This document shows positions 54,103-63,493 of a DNA stretch of 64,000 nt, piece by piece. The position numbers and the translations under genes were made by a program. The notes below the pieces were generated by a model. It was not told the DNA's origin, ran no database searches, and worked only from the letters and a program-made list of their open reading frames with translations. Source of the DNA: Desulfopila_A sp964446655 (GTDB lineage Bacteria > Desulfobacterota > Desulfobulbia > Desulfobulbales > Desulfocapsaceae); NCBI GenBank assembly GCA_964446655.1, contig CAYUPL010000005.1:1-64000 (forward strand), read 5' to 3'. Positions within the stretch are counted from its first letter, which is position 1. Each line of letters opens with the position of its first letter.

Positions 54103-54279
54103 TTTGATTACCTCACTTTTGAAGTTTTATTGTGATCTAATTATAGGTCTCAAAAGTGGTCACTGCAAGTGGTTTTTCATTAAACGGTTAACGCTATAAT
54201 CTGCCGCGCGTTTTTTGCGTTGGCCGGATTTTTTTTTGTGTACGTCCGGCATGGACGTGATCTTATGGGGTGCAAGTTC

Positions 54280-54470
54280 ACTGTATGTAAACCCTGTTAC
54301 TGTCATGATGACAGGAACATAAGTACTAGCCGAAAGCAAGGGCGATCTCGCGAGGGCTCGTTTGGAGGACTCGGAGCGCAACGGAGAGCACGAGCCGCCG
54401 GTGAGAGCGACCAGTGGGAGCGGTAACCTGAAGCACAGGTAAGCGTAGCGAAGTGTTCTTAAACATCTGG
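54280..54470. other. GC-rich hairpin-rich segment inside an AT-rich island
   Basis: A clearly GC-richer stretch in the 400-base gap between the antitoxin and Nudix genes. It holds GGGCTCGT/ACGAGCC around 54354-54396 and ACCTG-AAGCA-CAGGT at 54427-54441. A leftward 135-codon frame across it shows low-complexity, non-homologous-looking translation; I do not call it a gene. A structured RNA or inserted repeat is possible. Confidence 0.4.
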
Positions 54471-54505
54471 TTATGTAAATTTTTCTTGCGTCTTGATTGT
54501 GATTA

Positions 54506-55006
54506 TTATGGTTTCCATAGTGGTGGTCTAAAAGATGCTTTGCCCTTTTTTTGTAAAAATATGTCATTTGAAATCATTTTTACCCAAAGTTGTGTATTCT
54601 TGTTTAGAATCTCTTTTTTTGTGAGATATGCGCCTTCCAGACTTTCATCATTGACTAAACTCAGGCTTCCATCAATTATTTTGCTTTCAAAAACAGTCAT
54701 AACATAAGACGTCATATCTCCATTCGAATACTCAACTATAAATTCAGGACCACCATATACTCCTAGTATTCCGCTCAATTCTACATGTAGACCAGTTTCT
54801 TCCCACATTTCTCGTACTGCTGCATCAGCTGGCGATTCACCTGGTTCAATTGCTCCTCCAGGTGCTACCCATAGTTCAGTATCCCGGTGTCTTATAAACA
54901 AGGCACGTCCTAATTTGTCGTAATTTATAATTGTAACTGAGGGTAGTTGAAGCAGGGAATGTCCAACCTTTGTTCGTAGCTCTTTCAGAAATGGTGACAT
55001 GCCCAT
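54506..55006 (-). CDS. Nudix hydrolase
   Basis: 166 residues. Nudix box GGAIEPGESPADAAVREMWEETGL is complete (REMWEETGL with the preceding G-x5-E spacing). Codon use is AT-rich like the neighbouring toxin-antitoxin genes and unlike the first Nudix gene in the window, suggesting acquisition with the island. Substrate unknown. Confidence 0.9.
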   Translation of the reverse strand: MGMSPFLKELRTKVGHSLLQLPSVTIINYDKLGRALFIRHRDTELWVAPGGAIEPGESPADAAVREMWEETGLHVELSGILGVYGGPEFIVEYSNGDMTSYVMTVFESKIIDGSLSLVNDESLEGAYLTKKEILNKNTQLWVKMISNDIFLQKKGKASFRPPLWKP

Positions 55007-55316
55007 TAGATTAATTCCTTTAAAAACATAACGTTTAATAGTGCGCGTGGGTATTTGGGGGGATTTCCTGGAAATGCCCGTTCCAGCCTCATCGCTTGAT
55101 TTTATCTTCGACGTTTTTTCTCACTCTATTTTTCTCTCATTTTTTTCCGATATACTCTCTAATGTCAGAATAATGTGAAATTTCTTTGCTATAATAGCCA
55201 AAACGCACCACGAGGGCAAGAGATTGATGTTGGGTTTTGCGACGCTGTTTTTGCGACAATTCGCCACTCAGACCACGCGTTTCGAAGTGCAATATAACTG
55301 AAAGGCTGAAAAAATT

Positions 55317-55436
55317 ATGAATGAATTCTTTGCGTTTGATGGTGCAGATTTTGGAGAATACCTGCTTGCAGCGAACGTTGTTGCTTCAGGAAAGGAAGCA
55401 TCCCATGTCCAATGGGCGCGGAAATTCATGGAGTAG
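55317..55436 (+). pseudogene. Possible N-terminal remnant of a tyrosine recombinase
   Basis: 39 codons: FGEYLLAANVVASGKEASHVQWARKFME, then TAG. The pattern of a helix with YL, a GKE turn, and HVxWxRxFM recalls the SAM-like core-binding domain at the N-terminus of tyrosine integrases. No catalytic domain follows. The surrounding 680 bases (55007-55686) hold nothing else that I can support. Confidence 0.35.
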
Positions 55437-55686
55437 AGTTATCAAGAGAACAAGAGCCTTGGTTGTTTGCTTCGTTTTCCGTGTTTTTGTTGAGATGCTA
55501 TTGTAACACCCAATATTTTGGTTGAGATTGAGGTATAGAGCGTGATTTTCCTGGCAAATGTAGCGAATATGATGTAAGCGAAGACGATAAGAATGCTATG
55601 CCGGAGTAGAAAGGCCGGGACGGGTGGAACGTGCTCCTGTCACCATCGGCTGTTTTTCACAAACTCTTTGGAAGGAAGTGTAAGAT

Positions 55687-55896
55687 ATGAAAATTGTAGT
55701 GCTCAACGGGAGCTATCGTAAACAAGGCACGGTCGCTTCGCTCCTGAAACATGTAACGGAGCCATTGGCAGCCGAACATGAAGTCGAATGGATTGAGGTG
55801 TGTAAACTTACTATGCAGTATTGCACCACTTGCATGATCTGCCGGGAAGAAGGAACATGCGTTTTACTTGAGACATACAAAATCCGGGCTAGATAA
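55687..55896 (+). pseudogene. Truncated NADPH-dependent FMN reductase/flavodoxin-like gene
   Basis: 69 residues; the first 58 match the start of an iron-sulfur-flavoprotein-type FMN reductase (KIVVLNGSYRKQGTVASLLKHV; CTTCMICREEGTC), usually about 180 residues. Coding similarity ends at CVLLE, where family members continue CxxxDD. A good RBS (GGAAGG) remains at the 5' end. Confidence 0.75.
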
Positions 55897-55970
55897 AAAA
55901 GAGGATGTTTCCGGTTGAGGCGCAGTGTCGAAAGCGGTTTTTTTCAAAGACGTGTCAGAGGATAATAATT

Positions 55971-56354
55971 ATGAAAATGACGTTGACGTCAGCACCATTC
56001 GCGACCCTTCTGGTGCTCCTGTTTTCAATCCCGAATCCGGCAACTGCAAAAGATGATGCAATGACTGATGAGATTGGTCAATTAATTGAGCATATACAAG
56101 CTTCAGACTGCAGGTTCAACCGGAACGGCAGCTGGTACGAACCGGTAGAAGCCGCAGACCACCTCAATAAAAAGTATCGGTATGTTCAAAAGAGGGGATT
56201 GGTCGACACAGCAGAGGATTTTATTGAGATCGCGGCAACCAGAAGCAGTATTTCGGGAAAGGAATATGTGGTGCAATGCGAAGGAGCTAAACCTCGTAAA
56301 AGTGCTGATTGGCTAACGGGCGTCCTTGCTCAGCTGCGTCAAATACAACATTAA
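55971..56354 (+). CDS. YfeK/DUF5329-like exported protein
   Basis: 127 residues from ATG 55971 with a signal peptide (MKMTLTSAPFATLLVLLFSIPNPATA). The mature part resembles E. coli YfeK: IGQLIEHIQASDCRFNRNGSWYEPVEAADHLNKKYRYVQKRGLVDTAEDFIEIAATRSSISGKEYVVQC, including the two cysteines likely to form a disulfide. Function unknown. It appears intact among decayed genes. Confidence 0.85.
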   Translation: MKMTLTSAPFATLLVLLFSIPNPATAKDDAMTDEIGQLIEHIQASDCRFNRNGSWYEPVEAADHLNKKYRYVQKRGLVDTAEDFIEIAATRSSISGKEYVVQCEGAKPRKSADWLTGVLAQLRQIQH

Positions 56355-56367
56355 AAAGGAGAGCGCC

Positions 56368-56703
56368 ATGCTTAACGCCGAGTTTTTCATCACATCGCTG
56401 GTGGTCGTTTTGATACCAGGGACAGGAGTGATTTATACGGTTTAAACGGGTCTTTTTCTGGGGTGGCGAGCAAGTATCGTCTTCCGTGTAATTTTCGACT
56501 ATTTGCGCCTGATATCGCTTGCCCTTGTGGCCGCTGTAACCGGCATCGGGGTCGGAAGGATTCTGGAGAGAATCCGTGGGAACGTCCTTGTTTGGTCTGG
56601 CAACACCTTTCTTCCCAGCTTCGTTCTCGCCCTCCTCAATGACGCATTGTTCTTTGAACAGACGACTCAACAGCTTGAAACTGCTCATATCGTTGACCCT
56701 TGA
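56368..56703 (+). pseudogene. Decayed LysE/RhtB-family exporter
   Basis: AAGGAG precedes ATG 56368. MLNAEFFITSLVVVLIPGTGVIYTV is the start of a LysE-type exporter, and TGLFLGWRASIV continues behind a TAA stop at 56443. A second frame towards 56703 holds a possible C-terminal part (GRILERIRGN). Most of the gene is deleted. Confidence 0.65.
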
Positions 56704-56886
56704 AACCGTGGCGAACCCTCTTATTTAATTGATATATTAGATATACATTGAACACAAACAGCAAAATTTGACAATAGCAAAAATCCTTTTTATTACGTAA
56801 AATTAAACAGATATCGAAAATAGACTTTTTACGATCCCATCCATTTTTCCCTTGAATGAAAAGAAAAATATTTCTAAAAGAAACGG

Positions 56887-59244
56887 ATGGCACTAACAAA
56901 AAAGAAAAACCAAAAAACCCGCAAAACGAAGCGGAATGGTTTCAAAAATAGCCTCGCTCGTTCCAGAAGGGCGTATTTTTTCTTTGATAAAGGTTTACGG
57001 TACTGGGACAACGGCAATTTGACCAAGGCCCTGTCCTGTATTCTGAAGGCTGTCCAGGAGAAGCCGCCGGAGGTTGGCGATATACTTAGAGCACTGGTGG
57101 ATCTTGGCGGCGAAATGGACCGGCCCGATATCATTCTCATGGGATATGGCGGGTTGCATAAATTGGAAGAGATCGATAACTCCGCTTATCCTCAATATAT
57201 CAATCTGCTGCTCAATGAAGGTAAGGCCGAAACTGCCCTGCCGGTATTGGAAAAATACCGGCAAATCCTCTCCCGGACCGCGTTGCCCAACAAAGAAAAG
57301 CAGAAGATGCTCAAGCAAACCGACGAGATCACGCAGCATTGCAGAAACCTGATAGCTCGGAACAACTATCTGAGAAACACAAGGAAGTCCCTGCTGAAAG
57401 AAAACAGGAACGAACCGGTTGCTCCCGCCGAAGAACCTTCGATCTCCAGCCGCACCGACGACGGGGATTTTGTTGAGGAGGCCGTTGTGTCTGTCGGCGA
57501 TAGGCAAGCGGTGGCCATTCCGCTTACCCTGACCGTCGATACATCCTCGTTCGAGCAACCATTGACAAAAGCCGAGACCGTCGGGCGAGAGGCCTTGGAG
57601 GTCACTCTTGCAGCTCACCGCATCAGTTTTCGCAACTCCTTCGAGAATCTTCTCTGTCTTCCCCTGCTGCACAACGTGGAATCGTTCTGGTATCAGGAGG
57701 AAACCGTGCGTAAGGTATTGAAAACCTTCCGCGGCCGCGCCATGCTGGCTGACGAGGTGGGGCTGGGTAAGACCGTGGAAGCCGGCATGGTTCTCAGGGA
57801 ATATATCGAACGGGGGATGGTCCGCAGCGCACTCATCCTCACCCCCACTCCCCTGGTGAGTCAATGGAAGGAAGAGCTTCGCATAAAATTCGATCTCGAT
57901 TTTGTTTCCACCGACGATCAGGGCGGCAGGGTGGGTGAAAGGGTGTGGGAGAAACCTTTTGTATTGGCCTCCATTAACAAGGCCAAGTCAAAAACCAATT
58001 TCAGCAAAGTGACCGCCCGGGAGTACGACATGGTCATCGTCGATGAAGCCCATCATCTGAAAAACAGAACCACCTTGAATTGGAAGCTAGTCAATTCCTT
58101 GCAAAAACGATTCCTTCTCCTGCTCACCGCCACACCGGTGGAAAACAATCTCCTGGAGCTCTACAATCTCATCACCCTGCTCAAACCCGGCCTCCTGAGC
58201 ACGGCTTCCGCCTTCAAACAGGAGTATATGTTGGAACAGGATATGGTCAGCCCGGCAAAACGGGCAATGTTGCGAGGTCTACTCGATCAGGTAATGATAC
58301 GCAATACCAGGGCACTGGCGGCACTGAATATACCGCCGAGGTTCGCCCAAACGGTACGAATAGAACCGCAAGAGTACGAATTGCGACTCTACCAAACAGT
58401 AACGGAACTTGTCTCTGCAATCAGCCGGAGCGGCGGGCGGCCGCATCGAATATTATTGAAAAACCTGCTGGCCGTTGCCGGCTCGTCTCCCAGGGCCCTC
58501 TCCAATACCCTGCGCAATTTGATGAAAAAAGATGGTGACTCGCTGGAGGACTTTCGGGAGCGCATCGCGGCGCTAAGCAATATGTGCCGGTCCATGACCG
58601 GCGAAACAGGGAAAAACAAGGCTCTTGTCAAGCTGGTGCGGAAGACCGGGGGCAAAAAAATAGTGTTTGTCAAATTTCTCGGCTCTATGGAGGAAATAGC
58701 CGACTATCTCGAGTGGCACGGAATCTCCTTTGCCGTCTTCCACGGCTCTTTGACCAATCGGGAAAAGGATGAGGCCATAGAGGAGTTCCGGAAGGAAAAA
58801 GACGTCCTCGTCACTACCGAGATCGGCGGGGAGGGCAGGAATTTACAGTTTTGCCACCAGATGATCAACTATGATCTGCCCTGGAACCCCATGAAAATCG
58901 AGCAGAGGATCGGCAGGATTCACCGGATCGGTCAGCAACATGAAGTCATGATCTACAACTTCTGCGGTAAGGGAAGTGTCGAGGAGTACATCCTCGAAAT
59001 CCTGGACCGAAAAATCAATATGTTCGAAATGGTGATCGGGGAAATCGATATGATTTTGGGACGGATCCGGGGAGAGAAGGATTTTGAGGATATGGTCTAT
59101 GATATCTGGGTTACTGCCGCATCCGAAGAGGAACGCGACAAGGAGTTTGCCAAACTGGGCACGACAATGAAACGCTCGAAGACCCAGTACGACAAGACCA
59201 GGGAACTAGACGAACAGCTCTTCGGAGAGGACTATGAACTCTAA
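56887..59244 (+). CDS. SNF2-family helicase with TPR-like N-terminal domain
   Basis: 785 residues. The basic N-terminus (KKKNQKTRKTKRN) leads to a helical, TPR-like part (about 25-175, KGLRYWDNGNLTKALSCILKAVQEKPP; ETALPVLEKYRQIL). The ATPase core has Walker A ADEVGLGKT (about 288), motif II VDEAHH (about 385), motif III TATPVENN and the C-terminal helicase part with VFHGSLTNREKDEA, TEIGGEGRNLQF and IGRIHRIGQ. It is a RapA/HepA-like SNF2 translocase. The stop overlaps the next gene by 11 bases. It lies between toxin-antitoxin modules and gene remnants. Confidence 0.9.
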   Translation: MALTKKKNQKTRKTKRNGFKNSLARSRRAYFFFDKGLRYWDNGNLTKALSCILKAVQEKPPEVGDILRALVDLGGEMDRPDIILMGYGGLHKLEEIDNSAYPQYINLLLNEGKAETALPVLEKYRQILSRTALPNKEKQKMLKQTDEITQHCRNLIARNNYLRNTRKSLLKENRNEPVAPAEEPSISSRTDDGDFVEEAVVSVGDRQAVAIPLTLTVDTSSFEQPLTKAETVGREALEVTLAAHRISFRNSFENLLCLPLLHNVESFWYQEETVRKVLKTFRGRAMLADEVGLGKTVEAGMVLREYIERGMVRSALILTPTPLVSQWKEELRIKFDLDFVSTDDQGGRVGERVWEKPFVLASINKAKSKTNFSKVTAREYDMVIVDEAHHLKNRTTLNWKLVNSLQKRFLLLLTATPVENNLLELYNLITLLKPGLLSTASAFKQEYMLEQDMVSPAKRAMLRGLLDQVMIRNTRALAALNIPPRFAQTVRIEPQEYELRLYQTVTELVSAISRSGGRPHRILLKNLLAVAGSSPRALSNTLRNLMKKDGDSLEDFRERIAALSNMCRSMTGETGKNKALVKLVRKTGGKKIVFVKFLGSMEEIADYLEWHGISFAVFHGSLTNREKDEAIEEFRKEKDVLVTTEIGGEGRNLQFCHQMINYDLPWNPMKIEQRIGRIHRIGQQHEVMIYNFCGKGSVEEYILEILDRKINMFEMVIGEIDMILGRIRGEKDFEDMVYDIWVTAASEEERDKEFAKLGTTMKRSKTQYDKTRELDEQLFGEDYEL

Positions 59245-60271
59245 CAGCGATTCCGACCTGCGCTTTTTCACCAGGGATTTTATCAGAACCTACGGCGGCG
59301 CCGTCGAAGATCTGGGCCGGGGCATGGACGCCGTCCTGCCGCCGGAGCTGGCAGAACGCCTGGCCGTCTCCGAATATATCAATGTTCGATTTGTAAGCGA
59401 CGGCCCGGGCGAAGGAAAGATCCATTACGGTTCTCCTCTTTTGGATGCCATGGTGGGCGTGGCTCGTGAGCGGGTTCCGGTGACAAGCTGTATACTCCAT
59501 TTCGACTATCTGAAAACGGCCGGCTTCGACAGGTTGATCGGGGAACTGTTCATCTTCGGCAACGCCACGATCAAGGTGGAAAAAACGGCGGAGACCGTCA
59601 ACGATTACATTTTTCTCTATTGCCACTATCTTGCCCAGAGTGACGAACAGAAAGAAGGGTTGATCCCCCTGGCCTATAACCGCAATACCTTGGTGGATGT
59701 CTCCGCCATGACCGATGCCATGACCGGAATCGATATGGATTTCGGCGAGAGAGCAGCGGCGATTGCCCTCTCCGGCGGCGAGTTGCGGGAAATTGAGAAT
59801 CTGGTGCACGGCAGCGCGACGGCGGTCCTTGCCGAGGAGCTGCGAGACTTCGAGGCGAGCATGAACCGCAGATATCGGCGGGATGTGAAAAATCTGGGCG
59901 AATATTATGGTGCCCTGGAGAGGGAGATGAAGAACAGCCTTGCACGTGGTGGGCAATCGGAGCAGCTCATCGCTGAACGGCGGGAGAAGATGGCCCTGCT
60001 TCCGGCGGAACTTGCCGCCAAGACCGAGGATCTCTATAAAAAATACAGTATTTCGATCAGCCTGAGGCTGGGCGGCGCCATGCTCTTGCGAAGCCCGGTG
60101 GTGATGGTCCTGCTACGCGTCTCCGTCGGCAGAAAAAAGGAAAATATTCAACTGCACTACAATCCGGTGCTGAAGACCATCGAGCCGCTCCGCTGCGAGA
60201 ACTGCAGGCAGGCCACCTATCGCCCGTTTTTTGGAGAAAAAATGCAGGTATTCTGCCCGCAATGCGCATAG
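59234..60271 (+). CDS. Helicase partner with coiled coil and C-terminal zinc ribbon, unknown function
   Basis: 345 residues. No family recognised. Residues 1-170 look globular (INVRFVSDGPGEGKIHYGSPLLDAMV; LLFCHY-like IFLYCHYLAQSDEQKEGLIPLAYN). Residues about 200-270 are a long charged helix (EELRDFEASMNRRYRRDVKNLGEYYGALEREMKNSL...ERREKMALLPAELAAKTEDLYKKY). The end is a zinc ribbon, CENC-x17-CPQC. Coupled translation with the SNF2 helicase implies a complex. The ribbon may contact DNA, RNA or RNA polymerase. Confidence 0.8.
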   Translation: MNSNSDSDLRFFTRDFIRTYGGAVEDLGRGMDAVLPPELAERLAVSEYINVRFVSDGPGEGKIHYGSPLLDAMVGVARERVPVTSCILHFDYLKTAGFDRLIGELFIFGNATIKVEKTAETVNDYIFLYCHYLAQSDEQKEGLIPLAYNRNTLVDVSAMTDAMTGIDMDFGERAAAIALSGGELREIENLVHGSATAVLAEELRDFEASMNRRYRRDVKNLGEYYGALEREMKNSLARGGQSEQLIAERREKMALLPAELAAKTEDLYKKYSISISLRLGGAMLLRSPVVMVLLRVSVGRKKENIQLHYNPVLKTIEPLRCENCRQATYRPFFGEKMQVFCPQCA

Positions 60272-60453
60272 CCCAACATCGCTTCCGCGAAGGTTCTCTT
60301 TGTTTCGACCTCCATTTTTCCTCGAAAGCCGTCAGCCGTTTTCTTTAAATTTGATTTGGTTTCGCGTAGTTTGTGGAACCCAGAGGAATGACTTGATATG
60401 CGTTGCATGCTGTGGTACATTAAAATGTACATGTTCGCACAGGAGGTAAAATT

Positions 60454-60705
60454 ATGAACACTATTACATACACATCAGCTAGGGCTAACCTCTCTAAAAC
60501 AATGAAAAAAGTTTGTGATGATCATTCTCCGATTATCATTACTCGGAAAAAAGAAAACCCAGTAGTTATGATGTCTCTCGAAGATTATCAAGCTCTTGAA
60601 GAGACTGCTTACTTACTAAGAAGCCCGAAAAATGCTCGAAGACTCCTTGAGTCAATCGCTCAGCTTGAAATGGGTGAAGGCTTTGAAAAGGAGCTGACTG
60701 ATTGA
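60454..60705 (+). CDS. YefM-family antitoxin
   Basis: 83 residues: ITYTSARANLSKTMKKVCDDHSPIIITRKKENPVVMMSLEDYQALEETAYLLRSPKNARRLLESI is a standard YefM sequence. AGGAGG lies before the ATG. The stop overlaps the toxin start by three bases. Confidence 0.95.
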   Translation: MNTITYTSARANLSKTMKKVCDDHSPIIITRKKENPVVMMSLEDYQALEETAYLLRSPKNARRLLESIAQLEMGEGFEKELTD

Positions 60706-60956
60706 AGCTTATTTTTTCTGAAAATGCCTGGAAAGACTATCTATACTGGCAGCGCACTGACAAAAGAATTTTAAAGCGTATCAATCTCCTCATTCGTGAT
60801 ATCCAAAGAGTGCCATACGAAGGAATAGGTAAACCTGAACCCTTAAAATATGGTCTCTCAGGTTATTGGTCGCGCAGAATTACTGATGAGCACCGCATAG
60901 TATATAAAGCGGAAGAAGATTCAGTATTAATTGCACAACTTCGATACCATTATTAG
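60702..60956 (+). CDS. YoeB-family toxin
   Basis: 84 residues; TTG start overlapping the antitoxin stop. FSENAWKDYLYWQRTDKRILKRINLLIRDIQRVPYEGIGKPEPLKYGLSGYWSRRITDEHRIVYK with the terminal QLRYHY is a complete YoeB, including the catalytic E, R and terminal HY region. Ribosome-dependent mRNA interferase in characterised members. Confidence 0.96.
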   Translation: MKLIFSENAWKDYLYWQRTDKRILKRINLLIRDIQRVPYEGIGKPEPLKYGLSGYWSRRITDEHRIVYKAEEDSVLIAQLRYHY

Positions 60957-60969
60957 AGGATATGACAGG

Positions 60970-61896
60970 ATGAAGAAGGGTGCAGAAACAGAGAGACAAG
61001 CCATGTTGCGACCGGGAATGCCGTCGATAGAGGACCTGGAAGGGGACCGGCTGCCTGTTGGTCTTCCTGCCGTGATCGATGCCCATGTGCATATTTTTCC
61101 GGACGATATTTTTGCGGCGGTATGGCAATGGTTTGACGAAAACGGCTGGTCAATCAGGTACCGTCTCCGTTCTTCGGCGATATTTGATTTTCTTTTCTCC
61201 CATGGGATATCTCATGTGGTTGCGCTGCAGTATGCCCACAAGCCCGGCATTGCCAGACAGCTTAATCAGTATATGGCGCGTAAATGCCTTGAGTATCCTG
61301 GAAAAATTTCCGGTATGGCAACGGTTTTTCCAGGAGAAGAAGAGAGTGAGCAAATCCTGCGGGAAGCCTTCGACAGTGGTCTTACCGGCTTGAAACTCCA
61401 TGCCCATGTGCAGTGTTTTGACATGAACAGTGACAGTATGCACCGCCTCTATGAGTGTTGTCGACGCAAGAGAAAACCGCTCATAATGCATATCGGCAGA
61501 GAGCCGAAAAGCAGTGCCTATAAGTGTGATCCCCATCAGCTCTGCCATGCGGAGGGTTTTGAAGACATCCTGAAAAACTATCCGGATTTGAAAATCTGTG
61601 TTCCCCACCTGGGCTTCGATGAGCTGTCATCCTATCGCCTGCTGCTGGAGAAATACGATAATCTCTGGCTCGATACGGCCATGGTGCTGACGGACTATTT
61701 TCCTCTCAAGGAAAAAATAGTGCTGCAGCAATACAGAACCGAACGGATCATGTATGGCTCAGATTTTCCCAATATCCCCTATGCCTGGGACAGAGAACTG
61801 AAAGAGTTACGGGCGGCACCTCTTCCTGCTGCAATTCTGCGGCAGATTACAATGGAAAATGCCATTGAGTTTTATGATATCGGCGGAGCTGTCTGA
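60970..61896 (+). CDS. Amidohydrolase-family (TIM-barrel) protein
   Basis: 308 residues from ATG 60970 (AGAGGA upstream). Metal-binding motif VIDAHVHIFPDD, later LKLHAHVQ, LIMHIGREP, VPHLGFDE and IMYGSDFPNIPY fit the amidohydrolase_2 group of metal-dependent hydrolases or decarboxylases. It follows the YoeB gene by 13 bases, probably by chance of insertion. Substrate unknown. Confidence 0.87.
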   Translation: MKKGAETERQAMLRPGMPSIEDLEGDRLPVGLPAVIDAHVHIFPDDIFAAVWQWFDENGWSIRYRLRSSAIFDFLFSHGISHVVALQYAHKPGIARQLNQYMARKCLEYPGKISGMATVFPGEEESEQILREAFDSGLTGLKLHAHVQCFDMNSDSMHRLYECCRRKRKPLIMHIGREPKSSAYKCDPHQLCHAEGFEDILKNYPDLKICVPHLGFDELSSYRLLLEKYDNLWLDTAMVLTDYFPLKEKIVLQQYRTERIMYGSDFPNIPYAWDRELKELRAAPLPAAILRQITMENAIEFYDIGGAV

Positions 61897-62027
61897 TTCG
61901 GGCTGAACAGGCAACTGCAGACAACCAGTAGAAAAAAGCCGCCGCGCAGATAATGCTTGAAAACCAGTTGCCCGAGACCGGGGACAACGAAGCCTGACAA
62001 TAATGCTCCTTTTGCGGCGTTGTTCAT
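61872..62027 (-). CDS. Small membrane protein, possibly truncated
   Basis: 51 residues from ATG 62027, with GGAGGAAGAGAGAA just upstream. Sequence KGALLSGFVVPGLGQLVFKHYLRGGFFLLVVCSCLF resembles the first part of small bacterial membrane proteins with a PGLGQ-type turn and K/R-GG before a helix, which usually have a second helix. The 3' end overlaps the convergent amidohydrolase gene by 25 bases, so its tail may have been replaced. The remaining gap to 62266 holds nothing else I can support. Confidence 0.5.
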   Translation of the reverse strand: MNNAAKGALLSGFVVPGLGQLVFKHYLRGGFFLLVVCSCLFSPNQTAPPIS

Positions 62028-62266
62028 TTCTCTCTTCCTCCGTTTGTATTTGCTAAATTCAGCCCTGTATTTATACTATTATAACGTATGTCGGGTGAGC
62101 TTACAATCAGAGTTAGAAGTCCGGGGGCACCCTGTAAATCATGTTTGAAAGGCAAAATTGCTGTGGTATTTTATCACTGCCTCAAACAAACACTACACCT
62201 TCTTTTGATCGCGTAAGTCGGAATATTATCTGTTTTTTAGAACAAGAACCACGTTTGTATAAATGG

Positions 62267-63493
62267 ATGGATATGGAAAAAACAAAACCGGTCGGAAGGC
62301 GAGTTGTTGCTCTATTGATCCTGATGCTGGCGGGAAGCGGGCTTTACTGGATGTTCGGCTCGAGTTTTCGCGGTACCGCCGCCGTCGACAACAGGGCACG
62401 GGGAGAGCGCCTGGTGCCTGTCGAGGTGCAACCGATAACAACCGGTGTGATTGAGCAGCGCCGTACATTCAGCGGGGCACTGGCGCCACGGGCTGAGTTT
62501 GTGGTCGCACCCAAAGTCGCCGGACGGCTGGAGCGGTTGACCGTCAATATCTCCGATAAGGTCAGCCGCGGCGAGTTGGTGGGGCAGTTGGAAGATGATG
62601 AATATGTTCAGGCCGTGGCCCAGGCCGAAGCAGACCTTGCCGTGGCCAGGGCAAATCTTTCCGAGGCCCGCAGTGAGCTTGAGATTGCCGGTCGCGAACT
62701 GGAACGGGTGGAGACCCTGCGGCAGCGTGGAGTCGCTTCGGAGTCGCAGCTTGATTCAGCCCGGGCAGGTCAGCTGGCCAAACAGGTCAAAAGCGAGGTG
62801 GCGCGTGCCAATGTCAGCCGGGCCGAGTCCCTTCTGGAGACCGTTAAGATCCGTCTGGGGTATACCAGAATCTCGGCTGGTTGGAGCGATGGCGCCGAGC
62901 AGCGGATAGTTGCTGAGCGCTTTGTCGATGAAGGTGAAATGGTCTCTGCCAACACACCTCTTCTGCGCATTGTCGAGATTGCTCCCATTACCGGTGTAAT
63001 ATTTGTTACGGAACGCGATTATGCTCTCCTGCAGCCGGAACAGGAGGTCACTCTTGTAACGGATGCCTATCCGGGAGAAGTGTTCTCCGGCAGTATTGAA
63101 CGTATTGCTCCGGTATTCAAAGCGACAAGTCGTCAGGCCAGAGTTGAGTTGAAAATTGACAATGAACAACAGCGATTGAAGCCGGGTATGTTCATCCGGG
63201 CGACGGTTGTTCTGCAAAAGAGATCGGACGCTCTGCTGCTTCCCGAGACAGCTCTGACCAAACGTAATGATCAAACGGGAATTTTTCTGGTCAGTGATGA
63301 CTCCAAATCGGTCAGTTGGAAGCAGGTTGAGGTCGGGATACGGGATGGCAATATGGTGCAGCTTGTTGGAGAGCAGGGGCTCACAGGGTATGTTGTTACT
63401 CTGGGGCAACAGCTTCTTCAAGACGGCTCTTCCGTCACAATCCCCGAAAAACAGCTGGAGCCAATCGTGCCGGGCAAGAAGGTAGAGCGCTGA
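62267..63493 (+). CDS. RND efflux periplasmic adaptor (membrane fusion protein)
   Basis: About 408 residues; ATG 62267 or 62273, no strong RBS at either; the frame is open upstream to 62141. An N-terminal anchor helix (VVALLILMLAGSGLYWMF) is followed by the lipoyl/barrel-sandwich half (FVVAPKVAGRLERLTVNISDKVSRGELVGQLED), a coiled-coil hairpin (AEADLAVARANLSEARSELEIAGRELERV) and the beta-barrel part (RFVDEGEMVSANTPLLRIVEIAPITGVIFVTERDY, LKPGMFIRATVVLQ). It connects an RND pump to an outer-membrane channel. It overlaps the pump gene at TGATG. Confidence 0.92.
   Translation: MDMEKTKPVGRRVVALLILMLAGSGLYWMFGSSFRGTAAVDNRARGERLVPVEVQPITTGVIEQRRTFSGALAPRAEFVVAPKVAGRLERLTVNISDKVSRGELVGQLEDDEYVQAVAQAEADLAVARANLSEARSELEIAGRELERVETLRQRGVASESQLDSARAGQLAKQVKSEVARANVSRAESLLETVKIRLGYTRISAGWSDGAEQRIVAERFVDEGEMVSANTPLLRIVEIAPITGVIFVTERDYALLQPEQEVTLVTDAYPGEVFSGSIERIAPVFKATSRQARVELKIDNEQQRLKPGMFIRATVVLQKRSDALLLPETALTKRNDQTGIFLVSDDSKSVSWKQVEVGIRDGNMVQLVGEQGLTGYVVTLGQQLLQDGSSVTIPEKQLEPIVPGKKVER

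Noticed and set aside
54160..54567. Leftward 135-codon ORF across the GC-rich segment
   Set aside because: Composition is dominated by Leu/Ser/Arg from a GC-rich non-coding stretch, no RBS, overlaps the Nudix gene; looks spurious.
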